From Bugula neritina (lineage: Eukaryota; Bryozoa; Gymnolaemata; Cheilostomatida; Bugulidae), in the NCBI GenBank assembly GCA_964035545.1, contig OZ037772.1, positions 6,406,889-6,470,888 of the forward strand: DNA of 64,000 nt. The letters run 5' to 3'. Below the pieces are notes generated by a model. It was not told the DNA's origin and ran no database searches. It saw nothing but the letters and a program-made list of their open reading frames with translations. Below, one piece after another: positions 12,018 through 24,604 of this stretch; position 1 is the first letter of the stretch, and each line of letters opens with the position of its first letter. The translations under genes were made by a program, and so were the position numbers.

Positions 12018-13720
12018 CTAGTTGTTAGCAGGCTGTTCAACAATTTCTAACCCATGGATTTCAAGCTCATAAATATTAAAATAGTCATTCACTTCAACAG
12101 CTGTTACTCTCACATATCTACCATACATTCTAGTACGACATGTAACCAGAAATATATCTGCAGGTGGTTGTCCAGGAAGGTAGTCACATATCTCATTTTC
12201 TACTGGATCATCAAAGTTAGTGTCAGTTTCACCAACTGTTATTCTCACATTAGCTAGTCTGGTGTTGGGGGCTATGATATAAACAAATATCAATGAAAAA
12301 GTAGAGATAAGCCAATAAAAAGGAATATGAAACTATTTGAAAATAAGAAATTGACAATCTTTATATAGCAATGTCATATTTAAACTGCAAATCAAATTGT
12401 CTGCATGAAATGCGTTTTCACAGTGAGATATAGACAACTTTTAGAACAGCAAACACACCTGAGAAAATGCTTTTATTGACTCACTGTGATTTGGGTTCTT
12501 TGATCTGTTCCATATCTTGACACCTTCAACATAGTGGTTGGTGGTCAGATCCACTTGTATCCATGGAGACAGTTCTTTTTGGCTATGTGCCAAACTTGCA
12601 AGTTCTTCCAACCCAGAATTTGAAGGGAGGTAAATTCCATCAACTGCCTTGAACCCTGCGGAACTTGGATATCGCCACACACTGCTCATGCTCACTACTG
12701 CATCTAGAATTTATGCAGATGATGTATAAATTATAGTCAGACTACAATACTTTGGACAATTAGTTTGATCATAGAAAAAACTTAAAAGAATGTTTTCCGG
12801 CCTGAAGAATTTGGAAGATATCCAGCCAGTTTTATGTATTTCATTGTCAAACATAATTAACTTTTGGCCGTCAATTGATTATAGAGTTCTTAAATTGTAA
12901 AAATATTCACAGATAATTGCCCTTACTTTTGGTTAGATTAATAGAAGGGCCATAAACAACCAACTCTTCAGAATATATCTTCTTAACAGAACAAAGTCTG
13001 CTAGTCTGCTCTATGTTGATTATCGCTTCTGGTTTATCAGACAGGAAACAGGTTGATGTATTCTTGTCATATGACACAGCAACACATGACTGGTTACAGG
13101 AGCAGAGAGACAGACAGAGCTCAGGACTAGAAGTGATTTTCTGTTGGTAGTGTGTTAACACATCAGAAAATGTTTCATTTAGAAAAACACTTTCATCTAA
13201 AACATAAAATTGCTAACATCAGCTAACTACTTTTTGTAAAGAGTATCATACAGCTACTCCCATTTTTTTACTATGAAATAAGTTTTTATTCAATGCTGAT
13301 ATTTGCTAAATAGACAAATTTTGGTCTAAAAAGATAGCAGGATTTTATGTAGAAAAAACATGAGTTTTAGTTATATATTAACTGGTCATTGAAGATATCT
13401 TCAAGAAGTAAATCATCTCTTCCAAGTTTCCTTCTTCTAGCTCCACTGAAGGTTCATTGAATATTCTACAAGTTCTGGTCACTGATTCAAAGACACCAGA
13501 CTGACACTGACTGTGGAGATCACTGCATTGAGACATACACTCTAGAGTAGAGCGAGCTGGAAAAAGGTAATAAAGTTATTGCTTTTTTTGAACTGCAGTC
13601 TATTTTGAATAAAGAAATATAAGTTAAAAATATAGAAATACCACCTACAAAAGTATTACTGTTATAAGCATACAAATAAAATGTTTTTACCAAATTATTT
13701 GTTATTTTATCGTAATCACA

Positions 13721-13812
<92 letters not shown>

Positions 13813-14507
13813 CATAATTCTACCACAATGATACAACAATACTATAATTTGATAATAAAGGCATGAAGGAAAAGAAAAAGGAAACATAAAATATTACAAA
13901 ATTGTTGCATAAAACATGTTTAAAATACCTATATCTTCTTTCCTGGAAAGATTGAAAGCATGATAAATTGTAATTGTTGTAACATGCAGTTACATAAATC
14001 AATTTTTTTAATTCATACCTGTTTTGTGTAAAACCTGTGCTGTGTGTTTAGCAGCTATAAACACTTTCCTAATATAAATTGTAGCATGTAACACAGAATC
14101 TTATACCACTAGAGCCAAAAAGAAAAGCTTAATAAATATCCTAAATAATTCATAAACTTATTGTACTGATTACTAGGCAGATCTACCTTTGGTATTTATA
14201 TAATAGAAGATTGTAAAACATGCAAACTTAGTCGTAAATAATCAAATCCTGACAAAAGTTTATTAACAAACATATGTAAGATTAGGTTATGCTCTCAACT
14301 GTCTACTGGTCAAGTACTTCAACTCACAAAATAACCAGCTTTTAACAGCTGACGTGCCTTACTTTTTCTAAACTCCTGAATTTGAGATTCTGAACTGTTG
14401 AATGCTGATATCTTATGCGTACAATAATATTCTCCAGTCGTATTCATTAAGGAAACGAGTGATATAAATCGTGATATGAAAAGCAAACACACCATAAGTA
14501 GCTTCAT
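12018..14507 (-). CDS. Lectin gene B: secreted PAN-PAN-F5/8C (F-type-lectin-like) protein, 353 aa
   Basis: Five exons: 14507-14363, 13556-13383, 13196-12927, 12703-12485 and 12271-12018, all GT/AG, all introns phase 1, total 1062 nt with TAG stop. Residues 1-20 are a hydrophobic signal peptide. About 27-106 and 107-196 are two PAN/Apple-like modules; the second contains CVAVSYDKNTSTCFL. About 197-353 form a galactose-binding-like beta-sandwich module with SPWIQVDL, VKIWNRS, TRLANVRITVGETDTNFDD, the two-cysteine block CDYLPGQPPADIFLVTC and GRYVRVTAVEV. Sequons (NRS, NTS, NQS) suggest glycosylation. It is probably an extracellular carbohydrate-binding or adhesion protein; the ligand is unknown. 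The donor of exon 2 (GTTAAT) is weak. It is the inverted, near-identical partner of gene D. Confidence 0.8.
13729..13809. repeat. (TA)n microsatellite
   Basis: About 80 bp of pure TA in intron 1 of lectin gene B. Loci A and D carry TA tracts in the same intron. Confidence 0.95.
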
Positions 14508-15350
14508 GTTTGAAATAAAAACTCAGCGAGATATAGCATATATAGACAACTTTTTGTTTATGAAATTGCGATGCGCCACCCTTCACGCAAAATGTCCAAA
14601 TGACAAAAAAGCATGGTAATATATTATGTACATCTACCTTTATGGTGATTCATCCTGATATCAGTTATTATAAATATTCATCACAATGAATTATTGATAC
14701 AATGTATAATTTAATTTGCCAAAAGCCTAATCAATAGCACAATTATAATGTACCTCTGAAGACTCACTTGCTATAATCACTAGAATAAAAAACCTTGTAT
14801 TGGTCGAGTGCTTTTTGCATTTTTAAAAAGCCTACACAATACCCTTTATGTTCATGTTTTATTTAACTCATTCCCAAAAGAAAAATTTAACATTAAAATA
14901 AGAGTTATTCAGTGTTGAGTTTAGATTGTATGAATAATGTAATATATAGAAATAGGCCTATAAGCTGAGTTATGCATGAGCATTGTTTCTATATATTTCA
15001 TTTAATAATAATAGTCTAAACTTTATAGAGAGTAAAATTTCTCTTGTTTACAGCTTGTACCATTTATAACATTTGTCTCTCTACCACAGTTTTTATTGTT
15101 ATGTGAAGCCATGAACAGTTTTTAATCACATTAATTTAGGTAAGTGGTTACCTACATCCAATCAATTTGTTATACAATTTATCTGATCTTTTAATTGGTC
15201 AGCCGAGGTATACCAATCAGATTTCAGCATTAGATAACAAATGAAGTCCTCAAGGCAATAGATACACTTCTGTCACCTTGATGTATCAATAATAATCACA
15301 CAATGGATAAAGGTAGATTTTCTTATCGAACTCAGTTTTTAAGCAGTGAG
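14319..15350 (-). repeat. Left arm of large inverted duplication (exon 1 and upstream DNA of gene B)
   Basis: On the minus strand it matches 19270-20330 over about 1 kb with few differences. The match covers exon 1, the segment TCAGCGAGATATAGCATATATAG type upstream motif (written here only as a pointer at 14521-14545), the block at 14570-14620 and the more distal block at 15060-15340. It therefore includes the whole proximal promoter region of both genes. Confidence 0.8.
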
Positions 15351-15735
15351 TTGTGGGCTGTTTTTAACACCCTTTATTTGTGTTGCTATCAGGGAGCAGC
15401 CTTGGTCTAGGGGTTAAAGTATTTGCTCAGTAAACACGAAGTCATTGGTTCAAACCCCAACTAAGGCCATTGGTGATGTTAGAAAGAACATCCAGTTATA
15501 ATTGCTCCTGTGCCCCATCTGAATAAGTCCTTCTTCCAAACTAACAAAAAAAACTCTTCCTTTCAGAGGTTCTCACAGGAATATATAGCGACTATAAACT
15601 TGCGTGATTTTTTTATTTTTTTTGCTCTCATATCTTTATATAAAGCACTTTCAAACGTAAATAAAAGGGTTTCCTACCGGTATTCACTAATGTGAATTTT
15701 GCCTAATGCTTAATTGATGACATTTGGCAAAGCAA
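15070..15735 (+). repeat. Dispersed repeat copy 2, interrupted by a SINE
   Basis: Same ordered blocks as 10735-11165 (GTGAAGCCATGAACAG, CAATTTGTTATACAA, ACCAATCAGATTTCAGCATT, TGTGAATTTTGCCTAATGC). The SINE at 15391-15622 is inserted inside it. Part of this copy overlaps the upstream arm of lectin gene B. Confidence 0.6.
15391..15622 (+). mobile_element. tRNA-derived SINE copy, near full length
   Basis: Starts AGGGAGCAGCCTTGGTCTAG (A-box region), then GGTTCAAACCCC (B box), TTGGTGATGTTAGAAAG..CATCCAG core, CTCCTGTGCCCCATCTGAA, and ends GCGACTATAAACTTGCGTGA followed by a T-rich tail. Confidence 0.85.
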
Positions 15736-16116
15736 TTTATTTCTTTGTATAAATCCCAAAATTATACTTTCCACAAAGAAGCAAATAATATTCAAATACA
15801 TAATTAATAAAAAACTGATGCAGATGTGTTGTGTTTTTATCACACAAAAATTATATAATATTCAGCTGACATGACAATGAGTTGCGATTTAAGGTTGGAG
15901 AATCTCCTCCCAGCCTGTTTTGTGAGACATAATTAAATTCATCGCATAAAATTATTACATAATTATATTGAATTTCAATGAATTTTGAGCAAACTTTGAT
16001 GTTTGTTTATAATTTGTTGCGATGTGTACTAAATACAGTAAAATGACTTATTTACTGTATGGAAAACATGCAACCTATGTGAACAACGTAGTCCTAATTT
16101 GATTTAATTGTGAAAG

Positions 16117-16437
<321 letters not shown>

Positions 16438-17051
16438 TTGTGCAGGATTTAGTAGAGACTTGTGAATGGGTTTATAATAAGTGAGATAAATCAGAACTGC
16501 ATGTGTATCAAACAGAGTTTCAATGAAGCGTCATAACCAAAAGAGCCATTACAAACAAAGGGGTCGACAATACCATAGGGCCCCAGTTGCTATATATGCA
16601 ATCATGCATTCATTTTAGCTGCACCGAGTGCCCGGAAGCGCTCCACACATGCAAACGAAGTAGCTGGTGCAATTAGGTGAACCAGGAATACAAGTTACAC
16701 ATTATAATAACAAAAATTTAGTTGTCTTGGATTTGTATAACAAGTGTGACAATGCAGGTAATAGTAATTGAACTTAATATAATAAATATTTATAAAGATA
16801 TATTCATGTATAACTAGACATGTTCTTTTGTGCCCCTGAGTGTCTTAGCAACTCTCCAAACAAATTCTGCAAACAAATAGTTTCTCAAATGTTATTCAAT
16901 TAAAAGAAATTAATATTTAAATTTAATTGAACGTAATATAATACATCATCATGAAAATATATTCATGTATAAATGTTTCTGAATGGCATAGCAATTCTAT
17001 GAGCAAATAGTTAGTCAAATGTTTTCCACAAGTAGAGTTGTTATTTCAAAC

Positions 17052-18695
17052 ATGGAGCTACTCTTAGTGTACATGTTGTTGATGTCACAATTTCTACCAA
17101 TTGTGGCTTTGATAGATTCTGCTGAAGAATATTATTGCACAAAGCAGATCTCTGGATACAACACTTCAGGATTTCAAATTCTGCAGGAGTCTAGAAAAGG
17201 TACAATAATTCAGCTGTTGAAAAATAGTGATTTTGTGCTCTAAGCTATTCAACCAGTAATCAATGAAAGCATAACCTAATTTTACAACTGTTTTAACACT
17301 TTACATTTTACAAGTTTTTTTTTCAGAGAAGCTGTATTTGCTTTACATTTCTTTTTATTGAATAATTATCAATTGTTCAGTGAGTTTATATTATGTTTAA
17401 CTTATGCAAGTTTAAAGTCATGCAAGTGTATATAGCTGCTATTCCTGTGAACCCCCCCCCTCCCGGTGGAAAGGGTTTTTGTTAATCAGGCTAAAAACTT
17501 ATTCAAATAAAGCAAAGGAGCAATTATATGACTGCATGCTCTTCTTTGCATCACCAATGGGCTTTGTCTGGGCTTAAACTCATGACCTCGTGTTTACTAG
17601 GCAAACGCTCTAACCCCTAGACCACGGCTCTACCATAGTATGTGTTATTTATTGTGTTCCGTATATCATATTTTCTCTTATAAGATTCTGTGCTATGTTA
17701 CTTGTTGAAGAATATATTTATAACAACTTAGCTTGATATAAATCAAACACTACATGATGTGTTAAGTTTTTTCATTAGCTTTCGAGGTTCAAATCCCAGT
17801 GGAGGAAAATTTCAATGACTATTTTTAAAAAAAGTTGTGAAGGCAACTTACCCTAACATATTATTACAATTGCAAGTTGTTCTCCTTTCAGTTAAATTAC
17901 AGTAATATGATATTAAAAGAAGATAAAGACAATATATTTTACATCATATACATGTAAGCTATATAATATAAGGCTATAGTACGCAGGAAGTTATATTGTC
18001 CAATTTAATACGTGTGCAGGCAAAATGAATTAAACTGCCCCTTTGCTCAACAAATTATTAGCACCTATAAAAAGCAGTTAGTATACACAATCAGAGCATT
18101 GACTATTAATAAGCTCAATTATTGATCTTTTTTTGCAAAAACCTGTGAAAACATTATTAATTCATTCGCAGAAAGATTTTTACTAAACTTGCCTATAAAC
18201 AAATTTATGCATGTAGCCTATATAAATACACAGGTGAAATATTATGATTTTTAGATTAGCTTTTGTTTGCAACTATTTGGTCTGAATTAGATGCATTGTT
18301 CTAAAGCCAAAATTTGTATTATATCAGGTTACAGTATATACTAAAATATTAATTAACGTTAGCATAAAGAATCATATATTTTAATTCGGTAAAGACATTC
18401 TATATGTTTGCTAACAGTAATGCTTAGTAGATGCAGGGTATTTTTTCACTGTTAGCTTATATCTTTTTAATTTAAAATAAACTACAAAGTTGAAGAGTAG
18501 AAAAACTTTATTGATTTTTAAGTCGCTCTACTCTTGGGTGTATGACTCAATGCAGTAATCTCCACAGTCAGTGTCTGTCTGGTGTCTTTGAATCAGCAAA
18601 CAGAACTTGTAGACTATTCAATGAACCTTTAGTAGAGCTGGAAAAAGGAAACTTGGGGGAGATGATTTATTTTATAAACTTATCTTTAACCATAA
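17052..18695 (+). pseudogene. Lectin relic C: signal-peptide exon and one PAN exon only
   Basis: Exon 1 (17052-17199, 49 codons plus one base, donor GTACAA) encodes a signal peptide and the family's EYYC motif. Exon 2 (18522-18695) encodes a PAN-like module ([36 protein letters not shown]) with an intact donor. Its acceptor is lost: where functional paralogues read CAG before the exon, this copy reads TAA followed by G, and using the nearby AAG would shift the frame. No third, fourth or fifth exon follows before gene D starts at 20117. A SINE lies in the intron (17420-17634). It is best read as a dead partial duplicate; a short unspliced product is conceivable. Confidence 0.75.
17420..17634 (-). 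mobile_element. tRNA-derived SINE copy
   Basis: Minus orientation, near full length: tail (GCAAGTGTATATAGCTGC) at the low end, then the core (GCATGCTCTTCTTTGCATCA) and the tRNA head (CTCTAACCCCTAGACCACGG) at the high end. Lies in the intron of relic C. Confidence 0.8.
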
Positions 18696-18835
18696 GTGAA
18701 AATATATATAACTAAAACTTAAGCCTAAAGTACAATAGCAATGGTTTCTTGTAAAATATTTTCCGTAATTAGTTTAATATCAGTGTTTATTCAGAATTAT
18801 TAAGTTAATGATTAACAATGAAATGAATGGGTGCA

Positions 18836-19030
18836 GAAGTAGTGGTGTATAGTGGCTGTAGGAAGTATGCTCCCCAACCTCCCATGTATTAAATATATAT
18901 CTGCAGCAGAAGACGCGATATTGTATTGTATTGTAAAAATTCCAAAAGATGATAGCAATCAAATGGGGCACCGTACCACTCTCTACGTTGACATTGCCGG
19001 AGCTCCCACCCGCCAATCAGAGTCAATCCC
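18836..19030 (+). repeat. Dispersed repeat, second family
   Basis: Shares GTGGCTGTGGGAAGTAT-like start, CCAACCTCCCATGTATTAAAT, CTGCAGCAGAA and GCGATATTGTATTGTATTGT with 21690-21850, and more weakly with 49193-49330 and 57395-57450. The 18-19 kb and 21 kb copies may simply belong to a segmental duplication of exon 2 plus 3' flank. Confidence 0.5.
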
Positions 19031-19109
19031 CACAGGCCAATCATGATATTTTCCACCATTTTTGCTTCTTTGTGGTTACATATAAAAATTATTTAGGCAT
19101 TTACAAAGA

Positions 19110-19555
19110 CATAAAACGCTTTGCCAAATATTATTAATTGAGCATTAGGCAAAATTCCCATTACTGAATGCTGATATGAAACTATTGTGTTTATTTTTGA
19201 AGATGATTTATATAGAGATAGACAAGGATTATAGCAAAAAAGATTAATGATGTTAAAACAGATCAAAATTAATCGCTTAAAAGCTGAGTACGATAAAAAA
19301 TCTACCTATATTCATTGTGTTATTATCATTGACACATCAAGGTGACAGAAATGTATCTATTGCATTGAAGGACTTTACTTGTTATCTAATACTGAAATCT
19401 GATTGGTCTACCTCGGCTGACCAATTATAGGATCAGATAAATTGTATAACAAATTGATTGGATGTAGGTAACTACTTACCTAAATTAAATTGATTAAAAA
19501 CTGTTCATGACTTCACCTAACAATAAAAACAGTGGTGGAGAGACACAAGTGTTAT
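19110..19555 (-). repeat. Dispersed repeat copy 3 (inverted)
   Basis: Reverse-complement counterpart of 15070-15735, lying upstream of lectin gene D. It lacks the SINE, so that SINE inserted after the inverted duplication, or was lost or absent on this arm. Confidence 0.6.
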
Positions 19556-20330
19556 AGATGATGCAAGCAATAAACAAGAGAAATTATACTCTCTAAGGTT
19601 CATACTATTATTAATAAATGAAATATATAAAAACGATGCTCATGCATAACTCAGCTTATATAGGCCTATTTCTATATATTACATTATTCATACAATCGAA
19701 ACTCAACACTGAATAACTCTTATTATAATGTTAAGTTTTTCTTTTGGGAATAAGTTAAATAAAACATGAACATAAAGGGTATTGTGTAGTCTTTTTAAAA
19801 ATGCAAAAAGCTCTGGACCAATACAAGGTTTTTTATTCTAGTGATTATAGCAAGTGAGTTTGCAGAGGTACATTATAATTGTGCTATTGATTAAGCTTTT
19901 GGCAAATTAAATTGTACATTGTATCAATAATTTATTGTGATGAATATTTATAATCACTGATATCAGGATGAATCACCATAAAGGTAGATGTACATAATAT
20001 ATTACCATGCTTTTTTGTCATTTGGACATTTTGCGTGAAGGGTGGCGCATCGCAATTTCATAAACAAAAAGTAATTGTCTATATATGCTATATCTCGCTG
20101 AGTTTTTATTTCAAACATGAAGCTACTTTTGGTGTGTTTGCTTTTCATATCACGATTTATATCACTCTTTGCTTTAATGAATACGACTGGAGAATATTAT
20201 TGTACGCATAAGATATCAGCATTCAACAGTTCAGAATATCAAATTCAGGAGTTTAGAAAAGGTAAGGCACATCAGACTGGTAAAGTAAGGCAAGTCAGCT
20301 GTGAAAAGCTGGTGATTTTGTGAGTTAATT
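19270..20330 (+). repeat. Right arm of large inverted duplication (upstream DNA and exon 1 of gene D)
   Basis: Mirror of 15350-14319. The match includes the segments at 19960-20040 (ATGAATCACCATAAAGGTAG, TTTGGACATTTTGCGTGAAG) and the leader GCTATATCTCGCTGAGTTTT just before the ATG. Confidence 0.8.
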
Positions 20331-20876
20331 AGTACTTGACCAGTAAACAAGTGAAAGCATAGCCTAATCTTACATCAGTTTCAATTTCAGTTTGGGGGAG
20401 TTCCCAACTAAGAAACCCTGGAGAGTGAATGCATGGGAACTGGATATATGCATATACATAATATATACATATAATACGTATATACTCTTTTTTTATATTT
20501 TTGTTAGTAAACTTTTATCAGGATTTGATCCTTAGTTTGCGTGGTTTACAATTTTTTGTTATATAAATACCAAATGTAGATCTGCCCACGTATAGCCTAA
20601 TCAGTTCAATGAGATATTATGAATTATTTAGGATATACCATAAGCTTTTCCTTTCTGCTATAATGCTACAAGATTCTGTGCTATGTTAGCTATACTTTAT
20701 ATTAAAAAAGTGTTTATAGCAACCGAACAGTACAGCACAGCTTTTACACAAAACAAGTATGAAATGAATTAAAAAATTAACCTAACCGCATGTTACAGCA
20801 ATTATAATTTATTATACTTCCAATCAAATTATATTTATATTATCAACTGCAGTAAAATGCTAACATACCATAGGTG

Positions 20877-20938
<62 letters not shown>

Positions 20939-23365
20939 CATATAGTCAGTGGAAGAAATACATCCAAAAATATTCATAATTAATGTGCAAGAAGCTTGTT
21001 CACTGTAAAGAATTTCATAGCCAATTACATAGTTTTAATGTTATTATAACTATTTTGCTTAGGTTTTGTTTGTAATTACATTATTTGGTCTAAATCAAAT
21101 ACATTGTTCTTAAGTCAAACTGTCAGCTTTGATTTTAATAGAATACAATATATATATATAGCTTACATTATATACTAAAATATAATTACGTTAAAATAAA
21201 AACTAACTTATTTCAATCGGGTAAAAATATTCTATCTGTTTGCTAACAGTAATGGTTTTTATATACCTAGGTGATATTTTTTTTAACTTATATGTTTTTA
21301 TTTAAAATGGACTATATACAGCTTAAAGAACAGAAATTAATAACTGTATTGTTTTTTTCAGCTCGCTCTACTCTAGAATGTATGACTCAATGCAATGATC
21401 TCCACAGTCAGTGTCAGTCTGGTGTCTTTGAATCAGCAAACAGAACTTGTAGACTGTTCAATGAACCTTTAGTACAGCTCGAAGATGGAAACTTGGAGGA
21501 GATGGTTTACTTTATGAAGTTATCTTTAACCGCAAGTAAAAATAAATATAACTCAAACCTAATCCTAAAGTACAATAGCAATGGTTTCTTGTTAAATATT
21601 CGCTAATATATTTATGGGCCCAAATTCGTTTAATATCAGTGTTTATTCAGAACCTCTTTAAGCTAAGTAATCATAAAATAAATGGGTACAGGAGTAGTGG
21701 TGTAGTGGCTGTGGGAAGTATACCGCCAACCTCCCATGTATTAAATACCTGCAGCAGAAAACGTGATATTGTATTGTATTATAAAAGTTCCTAGAAACGA
21801 TAACTCCATTAAAAATGCCACAATCTCATGCGGCACTACACCACTCCCCTACCCGCCAATCAGAGTCAACCCTTTAGATACAAACAGCACCAAATCTGAC
21901 GCCCAACCTCAGTTGGAAGATAACTGTCATGTAGACTAGAATACAATTGTATAGTTGTTCTATGTGTGTATTTTTTGCGATGGCTGATTGTTTTACTCGT
22001 ATATAGTAAGACATAAAATATAGATCTTTCACAAACGCTAACTATACTTTGTTTTCTCTCTAACCATCATATAGTAGATCATGCAGCAGTAATTCATGCA
22101 TACAATAATACTTCACTCTCGTAGTGCACAGAACTACAAATGTATAGTAGTACTCTTCACAGTTGATATATTAGGAATCTTATGTTTTAGGTGAAAGTGT
22201 TTTTCTGATTGAAACATTTTCTGATGTGTCAACACATTACCAACAGAGAATCACTTCTAGTCACGAGTTCTGTCTGTATCTCTGCTCCTCTAACCAATCA
22301 TGTGTTGCTGTGTCATATGACAAGAATACATCAACCTGCTTCCTGTCTGATAAACCAGAAGTGATAATCAACGCAGAGCAGACTAGTAGACTGTGTTCTG
22401 TTAAGAAGATATACTCTGAAGAGTTGGTAGTCTTTGCCTTCTCTACCAGTCTTGCTCAAGGTAAAGACATTTAACTCCAATTGTTTTTAGAATATATAAG
22501 CTATCGATTGATGGCCAAAATTTAATTATGTTTGACAGCGAATCACATGAAACTGCATGGTTCGATTTTTATCCAGATGTTTCAGGTATAAACATTTTGT
22601 CAGCCATTTTGCATGATTGAAATTGTCTAAAATTTTGCAGCCTGAGATATCACATGTAATTTAAATAAATTCTAGATGCAGTAGTGAGTATGAGCAGTGT
22701 GCGGGAATATCCAAGTTTCGCAGGGTTCAAGGCAGTTGATGGAAATTACCTCCCCTCAGATTCTGGGTTGGGTGAGCTTGAAAGTTTGGCACATAGCCTA
22801 AACGAGCTGTCTCCTTGGATACAAGTAGACTTGGGCACCAACCACTATGTTGAAGGTGTCAAGATATGGAACAGGTCAGAGCACCCAGCTCCCGGTGAGT
22901 GAATAAAAGCATTTTCTTAAGTGTTTGCTGTTCTGGAAGTTGTCTATATCTAGCTCAAGCTAGTACTGTGAACACTCATTTTAGACAATCTGATTTGCAA
23001 TTTAAATATGACATTGCTATGAAGATTGTCAATTTCTCATTTTCAAATAATTCCATATTCCTTTTTATTGGCTAATCTCTACTTTTTCATTGATATCTGT
23101 TTATATCATAGCCCTCAGCACCAGACTAGCTAATGTGAGAATAACAGTTGGTGAAACTGACACTAACTTTGATGATCCACCAGAAGATGAGATCTGTGAC
23201 TACCTTCCTGGACAACCACCTGCAGATATATTTCTGGTTACATGTCGTACTAGAATGTATGGTAGATATGTGAGAGTAACAGCTGTTGAAATAAATAATC
23301 CTCTTCATATTTATGAGTTGGAAATTCACGGAACAAATATTGTTGAGTATGATGATGACAAGTGA
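20117..23365 (+). CDS. Lectin gene D: secreted PAN-PAN-F5/8C (F-type-lectin-like) protein, 353 aa
   Basis: Five exons: 20117-20261, 21362-21535, 22191-22460, 22676-22894 and 23112-23365, all GT/AG and phase 1, total 1062 nt. A signal peptide (MKLLLVCLLFISRFISLFAL) is followed by EYYC, a PAN-like module (STLECMTQC...[10 protein letters not shown]), a second PAN-like module (HEFCLYLCSSNQSCVAVSY) and the F5/8C-like module (SPWIQVDLGTNHYVEGVKIW; TRLANVRITVGETDTNFDDP; CDYLPGQPPADIFLVTC; GRYVRVTAVEI). The tail is acidic and polar (VEYDDDK). The role is inferred as extracellular glycan recognition. It is divergently arranged with gene B, with mirrored upstream DNA. An AATAAA at about 23765 is a possible poly(A) signal. 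Confidence 0.82.
20877..20940. repeat. (TA)n microsatellite
   Basis: About 60 bp of TA with one TATG interruption, in intron 1 of lectin gene D. Confidence 0.95.
21690..21850 (+). repeat. Dispersed repeat, second family
   Basis: Counterpart of 18836-19030, in intron 2 of gene D. Exon 2 plus this downstream sequence are shared with relic C, indicating that C arose by duplication of the 5' half of a D-like gene. Confidence 0.5.
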
Positions 23366-24352
23366 TGTGATGTTATAGCGCTAGTAGGTTGAACACTGTC
23401 ATGTAAAGAATGAGCCGTTTTCAGTATATACTGTTTGTGTGTGTTTGCACTTATGTTTTTTGGGCTTGTCTAATTTTCATTATGTGAATAACAGTTTGAC
23501 GAATAGATAGAATCAGCTTTTGGCACCTAAAACTATGTGATACTGTACGCTATATATATATGTTCAGATAATACATAACATTCGGTATAGTTCATTGTAC
23601 TTATATATATAACTTGCAATTTTGGCACTTGAATAGGCTTCTACATTAATGCATTTATTTAATATTTCTTTATATTTCAATTACTAATCTTCAACTCTGC
23701 TACATTAAATAACAATTAATATTGTTAGCCATATAATTTGTATACCATATTATATAGTTTTATTAATAAAATTATTATAATAAAATGGTTCATTACCATC
23801 ACCCCCTTGCAAGTTCACCGGTGTGCAAACTTTGTAACAATATGACATAACTTATTAGTACATACATTTTATAATTAACTTTCGGTTCAAGAAACGAAGA
23901 CAACTCCCCACTTGAATATAGCAAGAGGACACAACTACTCTATTGTCGTGTAAATTTACACATTTAGTACTTTAGAAAATACTGTTTGCACAATTTAAAA
24001 AAAGAAATTCTTTAATTAACAGATCTAGTTAAAAGTTGTGATATTAGCAAGACTTGAATAGCGTCTGGTAGTCAGTTAGCAATTATTTATAATATATTGA
24101 ACTCCACTTAGTAATAGACCTTTGATATCTCAGTCCCAAGTGAATAGCTCAACTAACTGCTCTTGTCAGTGTTTGGGAGAGTCTGGTGAACCAAGGCTAT
24201 CAAACTTCACTTATATCACAAATCATTCACATAAATCACATTATAAATTATTTATGCTGCTTAAGTGTTATACAATATACTACGTAAATACTAAAATAAG
24301 TCAAAGGATGTCATGGATCGATGACTCTGCAGTCTGAAATTACCTAGGAACT

Positions 24353-24561
24353 CAAGTAAGTTTATAATCGAAATTTTTATGAGAAACCATTGATGGAAAG
24401 AATTTTTGTTAAATTAGGTTAGAAATTTATTCAGATGAGGCACAGGAGCAATTATGACTGGTTGCTCTTTTTAACATCACCAATGGCCTTTGTCCGGGTC
24501 TGGACCGATGGCTTTGTGTTTACTATGCAAATGCTCTAACCCTTTGACCATGGTTGCTCCC
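24353..24561 (-). mobile_element. tRNA-derived SINE copy
   Basis: Minus orientation. Diverged tail (AAGTTTATAATCG), GATGAGGCACAGGAGCAATT, ACATCACCAATGGCCTTTG, and the tRNA head reading CTCTAACCCTTTGACCATGG. Confidence 0.75.
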
Positions 24562-24604
24562 ATTTCTAGATACATAATATATAACCACTGTTGAAATTAG
24601 CCAA

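Noticed and set aside
17778-17820. GAGGTTCAAATCCCAGTGG, tRNA B-box-like
   Set aside because: An isolated B box without an A box or SINE core; too short to call.
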